From positions 42,233 to 69,623 of the forward strand of contig DIKJ01000008.1 in NCBI GenBank assembly GCA_002424525.1: a stretch of 27,391 nt of DNA, read 5' to 3'. A model generated the notes under the pieces. That model saw only the letters and a list, made by a program, of their open reading frames with translations, had not been told where the DNA came from and searched no databases. Shown one piece after another: positions 8,251 through 16,879 of this stretch; positions within the stretch are counted from its first letter, which is position 1; every line of letters starts with the position of its first letter. The DNA comes from Bacteroidales bacterium UBA5621 (GTDB lineage: Bacteria; Bacteroidota; Bacteroidia; Bacteroidales; VadinHA17). The position numbers and the translations under genes were made by a program.

Positions 8251-9327
8251 ATGAAAAATTATTTTATCAGCGGTATTCAGCAGATGGGTATAGGCGTGCA
8301 TGATGTATACAAATCGTGGGAATATTACAGGAAGACGTTTGGCATGGATTGCCGGATTTTTGAAGAGGAGGCTGAAGCTTCGCTAATGCTTCCCTTTACA
8401 GCCGGTAAGCCCAGGAAAAGGCACGCTGTACTTGCGCTTAATCTGCAGAGCGGAGGCGGATTTGAAATATGGCAGCACACGGGCAAACAGCCGGAGGATC
8501 CTAAAGAAGAACCGAGAGTGGGAGATCTTGGGATTCTTGTCTGCAAGATGAAAGTAAAGAACATTTCCGAAGCCAGTGCCTGGCACAGGAACAAAGGCAC
8601 ACAGGTGCTCGGAGATCCTGTTGAAGACCCGTCGGGATCAGTAAGCTTTTTTATAAGGGATCCCCTCGGAAATATTTTCCAGGCTGTTGAGGCAGACGAC
8701 TGGTTTATGGATGAGAAAAAAGTTTCAGGAGGCGTTTATGGAGCCATTATAGGCGTATCGGATATAGAAAAGTCAAAAGTCGTTTATTCCGATATTCTGG
8801 GTTATGATGATACTGTTTACGATATCACAGGTATCTTTCCGGATCTGGCAGTGGTGTCGGGAGGGGACAAAAAGTGCCGCAGGGTTCTTCTGAAGCGGTC
8901 ATTACCATTTAGCGGTCCCTTCAGCAGGGTCCTTGGCAACAGCGTAATTGAACTCATCAGCACCCCTGATGGACCCGGAAAAAGAATTTATGAAGGCCGT
9001 ATCTGGGGTGATCCCGGATTCATCCACCTGTGCTATGATATAAGGGGCATGGCCGGGATAAGAAGTTACTCCGAAAGCAAAGGCTTCCCGTTCCTTGTCG
9101 ACAGCATGAAGAGCCAGTCAGGAGACAGCTTTGGCATGGGAGAGGCAGCTGGCCATTTCTCTTATCTTCAGGATCCTGACGGGACCCTGATTGAATTTGT
9201 TGAGACTCATAAATTAGCTATACTGAAAAGGTTCGGATTGTACCTCAACCTGCGAAAGAGAGATCCTCTTGCCCCTCTGCCTGACTGGATGCTCAGATTC
9301 CTTAAGTTCTCGAGGGTTAAAGATTGA
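8251..9327 (+). CDS. Two-domain VOC (glyoxalase/dioxygenase fold) protein
   Basis: A 358-residue protein with two tandem vicinal-oxygen-chelate domains (about 8-150 and 160-320) and a basic tail. Domain 1 shows GVHDVYKSWEYYRKTFG, FEIWQH and RDPLGNIFQAVE. Domain 2 shows VSDIEKSKVVYSDILGY, FIHLCYDI (H259) and DPDGTLIEFVET (E315). The metal-site positions differ between halves: domain 2 keeps E234, H259 and E315 but lacks a His at the first position. Domain 1 has Q11 and E72 but Gln where the last Glu is expected. One or both sites may bind metal incompletely. It begins 12 bp after the SDR gene, so it is the third gene of that operon. Reaction unknown; two-domain extradiol dioxygenase or lactoylglutathione lyase-like are possibilities. 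Confidence 0.82.
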   Translation: MKNYFISGIQQMGIGVHDVYKSWEYYRKTFGMDCRIFEEEAEASLMLPFTAGKPRKRHAVLALNLQSGGGFEIWQHTGKQPEDPKEEPRVGDLGILVCKMKVKNISEASAWHRNKGTQVLGDPVEDPSGSVSFFIRDPLGNIFQAVEADDWFMDEKKVSGGVYGAIIGVSDIEKSKVVYSDILGYDDTVYDITGIFPDLAVVSGGDKKCRRVLLKRSLPFSGPFSRVLGNSVIELISTPDGPGKRIYEGRIWGDPGFIHLCYDIRGMAGIRSYSESKGFPFLVDSMKSQSGDSFGMGEAAGHFSYLQDPDGTLIEFVETHKLAILKRFGLYLNLRKRDPLAPLPDWMLRFLKFSRVKD

Positions 9328-10525
9328 CTCCGGCCACTCTTTCAACCTCGCGGAAGACTCTCATAATGTTACCCCCCCATATCTTGGCAATATCGGGTTT
9401 CGTGTAGCCGCGCCGCAGCAGTTCAATGGTTATATTCTTCATTTCTGAAACATCCCTGCAGCCTTCTACTCCTCCCCCGCCGTCAAAATCTGTACCTATG
9501 CCGACATAATCTATCCCGATAACCTGTACAACGTGGTCAATATGGTCGACCACATCCTTTACTGTGGCAAGCTTCTCATATTTCTTCTGCATTGCACGGT
9601 ACTCACTCCTCATAATCTTCTTAATCTCGTCCGAAAGTGCATTGTAGTCGCCATACTTTGAGCGTATTTCCTTACGCTTCTCCGTGAGTTCCGGATTTGG
9701 TTCAGGAGCCTTGATATAATTGCTCAGGATGCATATCTGAATGACTCCCTGATTATCCCTCAAAGCCAGAAGCATGTCATCAGAAAGGTTACGGGGGTTC
9801 TCGCACAAGGCCCTGCAGGAAGAGTGGGATGCGATCACGGGAGCCGTTGAGGTATTCAGAACATCATAAAAAGCCTTATCAGAAATATGCGAGACATCTA
9901 TCATCATCCCGATCCTGTTCATCTCTTTAACCACCTCTGTCCCGAAACCCGAGAGGCCGTTATGCTCAGGTCCTCCCGCATCAGTCGAAGAATCGCATAT
10001 ATCATTATTCCTTGAATGGGAAAGAGTGATATACCTGGCCCCAAGGTCATGGTACTCCTTAATCCTCGAAAGATCGCGGCCTATCGGGTACCCGTTCTCC
10101 ACACCAATAAATGCTGAAATCTTCCCTGCTTTCTTAAGCCTGTAGGCATCATCCGGTGTCAGGGCTATCTCAGCCATCATGGAATTCTTCTCAATATTCT
10201 TATGAATGGCGCTGAAGATCTCCAGAGCCCTTGTATGGACGGCATTATATGCAGAGTCATTCCTCGGTCCCTGACCAATGAAAACCGCAAAGAATTCAGC
10301 ATCGAGCCCTCCCTCCTTCATTCGTGGAAAATCAACACAACCATCTTCATTGCGTACACCAAGGTCAAAATCAGGATCAGCAAAACTCATTGGCGTATCG
10401 CAATGGGTATCAACCGAAAGAATTGATGCATGAATCTTATCAGCCCGCTTCGCAAGCTTCTCCTCAGATGTATTGCATCCTTCAAACAGCATGAATATTA
10501 GAGCAATACCTATTAATCCTTTCAT
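9317..10525 (-). CDS. Membrane dipeptidase, peptidase family M19, lipoprotein
   Basis: A zinc dipeptidase (renal dipeptidase family) that cleaves dipeptides, often with D-residue tolerance. From the ATG at 10525 it has 402 residues and begins MKGLIGIALIFMLFEGCN. The Cys after LFEG is a probable lipidation site, so it should sit on an envelope membrane facing the periplasm or outside. Metal-site motifs are VDTHCDTPM, FIGVENGY (bridging Glu), VIASHSSCRAL and YVGIGTDFDGGGG. A longer frame back to 10591 adds residues with no signal character, and I reject it. Its 3' end overlaps the end of the convergent VOC gene by 11 bp. No clear promoter match is present; TATCTTGC on the minus strand near 10551 is only partial. 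Confidence 0.92.
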   Translation of the reverse strand: MKGLIGIALIFMLFEGCNTSEEKLAKRADKIHASILSVDTHCDTPMSFADPDFDLGVRNEDGCVDFPRMKEGGLDAEFFAVFIGQGPRNDSAYNAVHTRALEIFSAIHKNIEKNSMMAEIALTPDDAYRLKKAGKISAFIGVENGYPIGRDLSRIKEYHDLGARYITLSHSRNNDICDSSTDAGGPEHNGLSGFGTEVVKEMNRIGMMIDVSHISDKAFYDVLNTSTAPVIASHSSCRALCENPRNLSDDMLLALRDNQGVIQICILSNYIKAPEPNPELTEKRKEIRSKYGDYNALSDEIKKIMRSEYRAMQKKYEKLATVKDVVDHIDHVVQVIGIDYVGIGTDFDGGGGVEGCRDVSEMKNITIELLRRGYTKPDIAKIWGGNIMRVFREVERVAGVNL

Positions 10526-10702
10526 TGTTCCATCATGTTTGTTACTGGCGCAAGATAAATAAAAATAAACCTTTGGTTTCCTCATTACCAATTATTTAAC
10601 ACTATTTAACAGAGGCGTGCATTATGCTCCGCGAGGGCAACAGCCACAGCAAGAACAGTAACTGTCCGGGGCACATGCCTTCAAGAACTTTTCAGCTTAC
10701 CG

Positions 10703-10732
10703 GTTGTTTACATTATCAAATAACTAAATTTG
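10703..10732 (+). promoter_or_regulatory. Promoter for the OsmC-family gene
   Basis: GTTG (10703-10706), an 18-bp spacer and TAAATTTG (10725-10732) fit the Bacteroidota -33/-7 pattern. The predicted start near 10739 gives a leader of about 78 nt. That leader contains a small GGAGG(TTC)TCCCCC inverted motif at about 10763-10776, which could form a short hairpin. Confidence 0.58.
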
Positions 10733-10816
10733 TACAGATGGTCAGTTGCAGATACAATCCAGGGAGGTTCTCCCCCTGTATCATGAACTGATCAGAACAT
10801 TAAAAATGATAATATT

Positions 10817-11245
10817 ATGAGTAAACATTATGCAAATGCAAAGTGGGAAGGCAATCTGACCGGAGGATCTGGTAAATACACACTTAAGACAAGCGGTTAT
10901 GAGGGTACACTCCGGTTTTCATCACGCTTTGAAGACGACAAGAGCGCTTCGAGCCCTGAGGAACTTATCGGCGCAGCGCTCGCCAGCTGCTTTTCGATGG
11001 CTCTGGCACATGCCCTTGACCAGGCAGGCCATACACCCGAAAAAATCGAAACCTCTGCCGAGGTTATACTCGACAAAACAGCCGCGGGATTTTCAATTAC
11101 CACGATCGTTTTGAAAACCAAAGGTATAATAAAAGGTGTGGAACAGAAAGAGTTCCTGGAGACGGCAGAAAAAACCAAGAAAACCTGCCCTGTTTCAAGA
11201 GCCCTGACAGCTGTTGATATTAAACTGGAAGCTGAGCTGGGTTAA
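10817..11245 (+). CDS. OsmC-family peroxiredoxin
   Basis: Thiol peroxidase of the OsmC/Ohr superfamily, detoxifying organic hydroperoxides. The 142 residues include the two redox cysteines at characteristic places: AALASCFSMALAHAL (C58) and KTCPVSRAL (C124). The SSPEELIGAALASC context and the N-terminal AKWEGNLTGGSG point to the OsmC branch (OsmC/YhfA) rather than Ohr. The gene is monocistronic: its own promoter lies upstream and a strong hairpin is 10 bp past its stop. Confidence 0.94.
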   Translation: MSKHYANAKWEGNLTGGSGKYTLKTSGYEGTLRFSSRFEDDKSASSPEELIGAALASCFSMALAHALDQAGHTPEKIETSAEVILDKTAAGFSITTIVLKTKGIIKGVEQKEFLETAEKTKKTCPVSRALTAVDIKLEAELG

Positions 11246-11255
11246 TAATCAAGAA

Positions 11256-11278
11256 GCCCCGACATTTGATGTCGGGGC
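11256..11278 (+). terminator. Hairpin after the OsmC gene, probable terminator
   Basis: GCCCCGACAT (11256-11265), loop TTG, ATGTCGGGGC (11269-11278): a perfect 10-bp GC-rich stem with a 3-nt loop, starting 10 bp after the stop. No U-run follows (AGCCATGAAA), so it is not a textbook intrinsic terminator. It may terminate weakly, stabilise the 3' end, or be a copy of a dispersed palindromic repeat. Confidence 0.55.
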
Positions 11279-11324
11279 AGCCATGAAAAGAATGGAAAAA
11301 TTGCTTTTGGACAGTAAAAGCTTC

Positions 11325-11356
11325 TTTCTAAAGCATCACAGCTTTAAATATCTTTG
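11325..11356 (+). promoter_or_regulatory. Candidate distal promoter upstream of lnt
   Basis: TATCTTTG (11349-11356) is a full TAnnTTTG match, with TTTC at 11325-11328 20 bp upstream in place of TTTG. The leader to lnt would be about 155 nt. A second -7-like TAATTTTG lies at 11453-11460, closer to the gene but without a -33 partner. Confidence 0.4.
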
Positions 11357-11452
11357 GTTCTCTTACTTACTCTACTTTATTACGATCAAATTCAAGTGTA
11401 AATATATAAAGTTTTTTAATGAAATGCAATAAAAAACTTTCTTATCTTCTGC

Positions 11453-11460
11453 TAATTTTG
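11453..11460 (+). promoter_or_regulatory. Candidate proximal -7 element for lnt
   Basis: TAATTTTG, 60 bp before the lnt ATG, matches TAnnTTTG. The -33 region (around 11430) is A-rich without TTTG. Either this or the 11349 element could drive lnt. Confidence 0.4.
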
Positions 11461-11520
11461 CTTTAGGGGCGACCGGTCATTCAGATTTCAGCACCCGGCC
11501 GTCCGGTTCATTTCGAAGAT

Positions 11521-13143
11521 ATGAATAAATATTCTCTTCTGATCCTTTCAGTTGCCGGAGGATTTTTTTCAGCACTTGCCTGGACTGACTGGTGCCCCGG
11601 ACTCATTCTCCTGGTCTCATTCACCCCATTCTTCCTCATAGGTGAATATCTTGCTGAAAATCCCGGCAAATATTCAGCAGGCACATATTTTACTTACCTC
11701 GTACCGGGTTTCGTTGTCTTCTGCATCATTTCCCTCGGCTGGATCAGGGTGGTAAGCATCGTTGCCGCTGTCGGTGTAATTGTAGTGTTATCGTTCCTGA
11801 TGGCCTTTGTACTGTGGGCGGCATTCGGTATCAGGCAGAGAGCAGGCAGGACCGCCGGGAATCTTTCCATTATTGCTTTCTGGCTTGCCTTCGAACTCCT
11901 CTGTCTGAAATTTGATCTGTTTTCACCTTGGGTCAACCTCGGCAACGGACTGGCAAAAGATATCATGTTCATACAATGGTATGAGATCACCGGCACCTCC
12001 GGAGGCACACTGTGGATACTCCTGTCAAACCTCCTTCTCTCATCAGTGCTCGCATGTTCATTCACCCATGGCAGAAAAATGATCTTGCCGTTCACAATCT
12101 GGATAGCAGTAATTATTCTGCCCGTTTCAATATCACTGCACAGGTTTTTTACCATCGGACCGGCAGATTCAGAGCCTGCAGAGATCCTGATAATCCAGCC
12201 CAATATTGATCCCTATACGGAAAAATTCAGTACGCCGTTTGAAAAACAGGTTGAAAAAGTAATCAGTATGGCCGGTAGTGAGATCACTGCTAAAACCAGG
12301 TGGATAATGACCCCCGAAACTACAGTTGATGATCCTGTCAACGAAAAAAGTATCAGCACCAATAAATATGTACAAATGATGCGGTGGCTCACTGTTGATA
12401 ATCCCGGAGTCGCTGTTGTTACGGGCATGGTCACATTTATTCCGTATTCTCCTGATAAATGGGTCCCGTATCAGGCAGACGATCAGACAGAGAGCCCCGG
12501 ACTGCAATATGAGATATTCAACTCCGCACTCCTGATTGATACCGGAAAACCTGTCAGAATATATCATAAATCGAAGCTTGTGGCAGGATTTGAAACCAGC
12601 TTTTCCCCCGGGGTCGCCAGAGTGCTCAGAAAATTGCTTCCCCAGCTTGGCGGAACGAACCGGAATTACGGAACCCAGGATGAGAGAATCTCTTTTGAGC
12701 ACCCTGTAAACAGGGATAAATCAGCTCCTGTTATCTGTTTTGAATCAGTTTATGGGCGACATGTTGCGGACTATGTAAAAAATGGGGCAAATATGCTTTT
12801 TATAATTACAAACGATGGCTGGTGGAAAAACAGTTCAGGTTACAAACAGCATCTTTCCTACGCCTCTCTCCGGGCAATCGAAACACGCCGGCCCGTTGCC
12901 AGGGCAGCAAATACAGGTATCTCATGCTTTATCGATCTGAAAGGGGTGATCACGAAAAGAACCGGATGGTGGAGAGCCGAAACGATCAGGGGAGATCTTG
13001 TTCCTGAAACCCGTATTACCCCGTACGTCAGATATGGTGACTACATCCTGTACATTGGATTGCTGATCAGTGTATCTGTTGTACTATTTGTCCTCATTTT
13101 ATTTCCACTTAAGAAGAAACGGAGCATCATCAGGCAGATCTGA
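11521..13143 (+). CDS. lnt: Apolipoprotein N-acyltransferase
   Basis: Adds the third acyl chain to the N-terminal Cys of lipoproteins, on the outer face of the inner membrane. At 540 residues it has the family layout: about six or seven hydrophobic segments in residues 5-210, a periplasmic nitrilase-like domain (about 220-490), and a last membrane helix (about 500-530) ending in a basic KKKRS tail. The catalytic triad is visible as TPETT (E266), YHKSKLVAGFE (K350, with E358 as the accessory Glu) and PVICFES (C406). NDGWW (431-435) is also conserved. It is the only gene of its transcript and converges on dsbD with a 25-bp gap. Several lipoproteins encoded nearby (GldD, dipeptidase, YwqK-like) would be substrates. 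Confidence 0.95.
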   Translation: MNKYSLLILSVAGGFFSALAWTDWCPGLILLVSFTPFFLIGEYLAENPGKYSAGTYFTYLVPGFVVFCIISLGWIRVVSIVAAVGVIVVLSFLMAFVLWAAFGIRQRAGRTAGNLSIIAFWLAFELLCLKFDLFSPWVNLGNGLAKDIMFIQWYEITGTSGGTLWILLSNLLLSSVLACSFTHGRKMILPFTIWIAVIILPVSISLHRFFTIGPADSEPAEILIIQPNIDPYTEKFSTPFEKQVEKVISMAGSEITAKTRWIMTPETTVDDPVNEKSISTNKYVQMMRWLTVDNPGVAVVTGMVTFIPYSPDKWVPYQADDQTESPGLQYEIFNSALLIDTGKPVRIYHKSKLVAGFETSFSPGVARVLRKLLPQLGGTNRNYGTQDERISFEHPVNRDKSAPVICFESVYGRHVADYVKNGANMLFIITNDGWWKNSSGYKQHLSYASLRAIETRRPVARAANTGISCFIDLKGVITKRTGWWRAETIRGDLVPETRITPYVRYGDYILYIGLLISVSVVLFVLILFPLKKKRSIIRQI

Positions 13144-13168
13144 TGCAACCCCGCAAATTTGCCGGATA

Positions 13169-15175
13169 TCATTTCAGGTTGTTAAACAACTCAAGCCCCT
13201 CGTCGAGCCACGACCTGTATTCCCCGACATTCATATTGGTTCCCATGGGAGTGTTCAGGGGATTCCCGGAATGGTCGGTAATTACATAAAGGGGGATTGT
13301 GTTTGTCCGGAATCTTGATATCTCGAGATCTTCATTAATCTTTCCTATGGTTTTCTTCGTCTTCCCGTCAATGGCCGAAATAATCCAGTCCTCTTCAGGA
13401 AGCTGAGTTCTGTCGTCAACATAGAGGGCGACTATCACAAAATTGTCCCTCAGCCGCTGAAGGATTTCCGGATGTGACCATACCCTTGCTTCCATAAGCT
13501 TACAGTTGGAACAGGCATGGCCCTTGAAATCAAGCAGAACCGGTTTTCCCAGTTCTTTCGCACAGGCAAGCCCCTGCTTGTAATCGAAGTAACCGGTAAG
13601 ACCGTGAGGGAGATCAAGAATATCAGCGTGGCGGGGGGTTGAACAGAGTGAATTTGAGAAGGGCGAAGATACAGAGGGAAAGGTTCCCGGAAGGGTTCCC
13701 GGAAAGGTTCCGGTGCCCGTCGCCTGGCCCGTGAAATTCAATGCTGATGTGCTTTGCGGAGGCAGCAGGGGTGAGAGTCTTTTGAGGGGTGCACCGAATA
13801 ACCCGGTAAAAAGGTATACAACAAATGAAAAAACAGCAATAACAAGAAACAATCTGAAAGTCCCGATATAGGGAAGGTCGCTGTCATGCGCAAACTTAAT
13901 CCTGCCCATCAGGTAAAGACCCATCAGGGAAAAGATCACTATCCATATTGCCAGGTATATGTCCCTCGACAGAATCCTGAATGAATAAACGGCATCAATT
14001 GTCATCAGGAACTTCAGGCTGAACGCGAGCATTATAAATCCCAGGACAACTTTCACCGAATTGAGCCAGCCCCCTGATCTGGGCATCCTGTTCATTACCG
14101 AGGGGAACAGGGCAAAAACGGTAAAGGGCATGGCAAACGCAAGGCCGAAGCCGAACATTCCAATGGTGGGCCTGAGGACATCCCCTGATGCAGCCTCAAC
14201 AAGCAGGGCCCCGACAATTGGGCCGGTACAGGAAAATGAAACTATTACGGTTGTCAGTCCCATGAAAAAGGATGCAAGCAAACCACCTTTGTCGGCCCTG
14301 GAGTCGGCGCCGGCAACCCATCTGTTGGGAAGAACGATCTCGAATGCACCAAAAAAGGATATTGCGAACAGAACGAACAGGGAAAAGAAAAGTATATTGG
14401 GGATCCAGTGTGTGCTGAGGGTGCTGGCAAAACCTGCTCCGGCACTTGTAAGAGAGACAATTACCCCCAGCGATGAGTATATGAGCATTATCGACAATCC
14501 GAAGATTAACGCTTTCAACACCGCCTTGCCGCGGTTTTCCGAGGCTCCCGAGAAAAAGGCCACAGTTACGGGTATCATAGGGAAGACACATGGTGTAAGA
14601 ATACCGGCAAAGCCGGCGAGAAGGGAGATAAGGAAAAACTTAATCAAACCGCTTTTTGTTCTTTCCGAAAAGATCCCTGATTTTATGTCACCGGCTGAGG
14701 AGGTTCCGGAAACAGAATCCGCCATGCCTAAAATAAACTCAAACTCCACATCTTTGGGAGGGGAACAGGTAACATTATTGCACGACATAAAGTTCACACT
14801 TCCCCGCACGGTGGCTGACGGTGATACAAGAACTATTTCCTGGCGGAACTCGGCTTTATTGCTGAAGGTCTTGATCCTGAACCCGAAAGCTTCATCAAAT
14901 TTCTCAACAGGTTCAGTAACCTCGTAGGTTTTCCCGGTTAATTCATACCCCGGAAGGGAATCGAAGGAGAAACTGGTGGGTATAGGCCCGCCTTCTCCGA
15001 TATCCATGGCATAGATATATGATCCTTTCTCGATAACCGCTGTAAAAATGAGCTCATAGTTATCATCACTCTTTTTCTCGAAGCTGAAGTCCCACGTAAC
15101 CGGATCATAGATCTGTCCGCCGGCCCTGGCGATAAACAGGAACAATAGTGCTGCAGGCAGAAATTTCCTAATCAT
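13169..15175 (-). CDS. dsbD: Thiol:disulfide interchange protein DsbD
   Basis: Carries electrons from cytosolic thioredoxin across the inner membrane to periplasmic reductases. From the ATG at 15175 the protein has 668 residues in three modules. After a signal peptide comes the N-terminal domain (about 22-150) with MSCNNVTCSPP (C132, C137). The eight-helix core follows, with GILTPCVFPMIP (C196) and SFSCTGPIVGALL (C316), and the C-terminal thioredoxin domain has GHACSNCKLM (C555, C558). All six redox cysteines are present, so it should be active. An upstream start at 15208 would add residues before the signal peptide and is rejected. Between the core and thioredoxin domain is a linker of about 60 residues with a 12-bp DNA repeat. 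It lies 87 bp after rng. Confidence 0.95.
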   Translation of the reverse strand: MIRKFLPAALLFLFIARAGGQIYDPVTWDFSFEKKSDDNYELIFTAVIEKGSYIYAMDIGEGGPIPTSFSFDSLPGYELTGKTYEVTEPVEKFDEAFGFRIKTFSNKAEFRQEIVLVSPSATVRGSVNFMSCNNVTCSPPKDVEFEFILGMADSVSGTSSAGDIKSGIFSERTKSGLIKFFLISLLAGFAGILTPCVFPMIPVTVAFFSGASENRGKAVLKALIFGLSIMLIYSSLGVIVSLTSAGAGFASTLSTHWIPNILFFSLFVLFAISFFGAFEIVLPNRWVAGADSRADKGGLLASFFMGLTTVIVSFSCTGPIVGALLVEAASGDVLRPTIGMFGFGLAFAMPFTVFALFPSVMNRMPRSGGWLNSVKVVLGFIMLAFSLKFLMTIDAVYSFRILSRDIYLAIWIVIFSLMGLYLMGRIKFAHDSDLPYIGTFRLFLVIAVFSFVVYLFTGLFGAPLKRLSPLLPPQSTSALNFTGQATGTGTFPGTLPGTFPSVSSPFSNSLCSTPRHADILDLPHGLTGYFDYKQGLACAKELGKPVLLDFKGHACSNCKLMEARVWSHPEILQRLRDNFVIVALYVDDRTQLPEEDWIISAIDGKTKKTIGKINEDLEISRFRTNTIPLYVITDHSGNPLNTPMGTNMNVGEYRSWLDEGLELFNNLK
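13679..13714 (-). repeat. Three 12-bp tandem repeats in the dsbD linker
   Basis: Three near-identical 12-bp units (plus strand AAAGGTTCCCGG, AAGGGTTCCCGG, AAAGGTTCCGGT) are in frame and encode the linker GTFPGTLPGTFP, about residues 489-500. The unit length is a multiple of three, so gain or loss of copies would keep the frame. Confidence 0.75.
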
Positions 15176-15196
15176 ATATAAAAGTTTTATTTGCCG

Positions 15197-15204
15197 TAAA
15201 TGTA
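15197..15204 (-). promoter_or_regulatory. Weak candidate -7 element for dsbD
   Basis: On the minus strand TACATTTA (one mismatch to TAnnTTTG) lies 22 bp before the dsbD ATG, in the 87-bp rng-dsbD gap. No -33 box at the right spacing. dsbD may instead be read through from rng. Confidence 0.28.
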
Positions 15205-15262
15205 GCAAATCCCTTACAATTAACTGAAATTTATAGCTGATGGTTCAGGAACAAGGTTCCGT

Positions 15263-16822
15263 TCAGGCAAGATCGATCTCATTCCCTTCGCGGTCGTAGA
15301 AATGATGTTCGAGGACGTGGTAGGCTGTAACAGCCTGAACTTTAAGACATATTTTATATTTCATATTCCACTTCCTGTACAACGGTATCCAGCCGCTCTT
15401 AAGGAATGAGGCAACGAAGGGGTGCACATTAAGGAATATCTTGCGGGTCTTTATCTTATCGACGATAAATCCGAGGGATTTTTCAAGTTCGTCCGTATAA
15501 AGGATTGTCGGGCGTGTTTCACCAGTGCCCAGGCATGTCGGGCATTTTTCATTGGTCACGATATGCATTTCGGGGCGCACTCTTTGCCTGGTGATCTGCA
15601 TAATGCCGAATTTCGACAGTGGAAGGATATTATGCTTTGTTCTGTCGCCCGCCATGCTCTCCTTCATCTTGTCAAAGAGAATCTGTTTATTCTCGCCTGA
15701 CTGCATGTCAATAAAGTCGATCACAATAATGCCTCCCATGTCCCTGAGGCGCAACTGGCGGGCAATCTCAATGGCGGCTTCCATGTTTACAAGCAGGGCA
15801 TTAGCTTCCTGGTTATTGCCCGTTCTGGCCCTGTTGCCACTGTTTACATCGATCACATGAAGAGCCTCGGTGTGTTCAATAATGAGGTAGGCTCCTTGTT
15901 TGAACGAAACCGTCTTCCCGAAAAGCGCTTTAATCTGCTTGTTTATGCCAAAATGATCGAAGATCGGAAGAGTACCCTTATACAGTTTTATGATCTTCTC
16001 TTTCTCCGGGGCGATCTCCCTGATATATTTCCGGATCTCTTCAACAAAAGCAGGATCGTTGACATGTATGCTGTTGAATGTTACATTGAGCATATCTCTC
16101 AGAATGGTGGATGTCCTGTTCATCTCACCTATGAATAATCTTGGTGTTTTGGTCTCCTTTTTTACCGAGCTGAAAGCGGATTCCCATCTTCTTACCAGTT
16201 CGCGAAGTTCGGCGTCGAGCAGTGCAACCTTCTTGCCCTCGGCAACTGTTCTGACAATAACGCCAAAATTTCTGGGCTTTATGCTCTGGACGAGTGTCTT
16301 AAGGCGGTTTTTCTCCTCAGCACTCTCGATCTTTGTTGAAACGGATACTTTGTCTGAAAAGGGGATCAGCACAAGGTTCCTGCCTGCCAGGGAAATCTCG
16401 GATGCCAGTCTCGGACCTTTTGTGGAAATCGGTTCCTTGGTTATCTGCACGATAACCGTCTGTCCGGTTGCTAGCACATCGCTTATCCGGCCGTTCTTGT
16501 CAATATCCTCCTCTGATTTGAACTTGTGAACAGGCACCACCCGGCCCTGTCTCTGAACTGCCGTAACATAGTATTTATGCTGGGTCCGGAACTGTGCGCC
16601 CAGATCAAGGTAATGAAGGAATGCATCACGTTCGTAGCCAACATTGATAAAAGCGGCATTCAGTCCGGGCATGATCTTTTTTACCTTCCCCAGGTAAATG
16701 TCCCCGACCGAAAACTTGATGTTGCGCTTTTCCTTGTTTAACTCGGTTAATTGCTTGTCTTCCAGCAAAGCCAGGGAGACTTCCGAATCACCGACATCAA
16801 TAATTAGATCCTTGCTTACCAC
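15263..16822 (-). CDS. rng: Ribonuclease G (RNase E/G family)
   Basis: An endoribonuclease for rRNA maturation and mRNA decay. The 519-residue protein corresponds to the catalytic part of RNase E/G. It has an S1 domain (about 37-130, GDIYLGKVKKIMPGLNAAFI and ERDAFLHYLD), the 5'-sensor/RNase H region, and the DNase I-like site with metal ligands VIDVNSG (D325) and IVIDFIDM (D369). The zinc-link CPTCLGTGE (C427, C430) holds the dimer together. It lacks the long degradosome scaffold of enterobacterial RNase E. It lies 116 bp downstream of the small basic ORF that follows HU; a hairpin between them may lower its expression relative to HU. Confidence 0.95.
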   Translation of the reverse strand: MVSKDLIIDVGDSEVSLALLEDKQLTELNKEKRNIKFSVGDIYLGKVKKIMPGLNAAFINVGYERDAFLHYLDLGAQFRTQHKYYVTAVQRQGRVVPVHKFKSEEDIDKNGRISDVLATGQTVIVQITKEPISTKGPRLASEISLAGRNLVLIPFSDKVSVSTKIESAEEKNRLKTLVQSIKPRNFGVIVRTVAEGKKVALLDAELRELVRRWESAFSSVKKETKTPRLFIGEMNRTSTILRDMLNVTFNSIHVNDPAFVEEIRKYIREIAPEKEKIIKLYKGTLPIFDHFGINKQIKALFGKTVSFKQGAYLIIEHTEALHVIDVNSGNRARTGNNQEANALLVNMEAAIEIARQLRLRDMGGIIVIDFIDMQSGENKQILFDKMKESMAGDRTKHNILPLSKFGIMQITRQRVRPEMHIVTNEKCPTCLGTGETRPTILYTDELEKSLGFIVDKIKTRKIFLNVHPFVASFLKSGWIPLYRKWNMKYKICLKVQAVTAYHVLEHHFYDREGNEIDLA

Positions 16823-16879
16823 CTCACCACATTAATCCGAACTCAAATCAATCCACATCCGACATCCTGATACAATAAA

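Noticed and set aside
11283..11432. 49-codon Lys/Phe-rich frame between the OsmC gene and lnt
   Set aside because: Begins just after the hairpin and covers the putative promoter region; composition is what AT-rich noncoding DNA gives. No start context or homology recognised.
13153..13162. GCAAATTTGC palindrome in the lnt-dsbD gap as a terminator or binding site
   Set aside because: Only 10 bp, no loop and no U-run; such palindromes are common by chance.
14061..14927. 288-codon frame on the plus strand inside dsbD
   Set aside because: Antisense shadow of dsbD, whose motifs and cysteines are complete; the plus-strand product has no recognisable features.
15990..16529. 179-codon plus-strand frame inside rng
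   Set aside because: Antisense to a clear RNase G gene; low-complexity Ser-rich product typical of a shadow frame.
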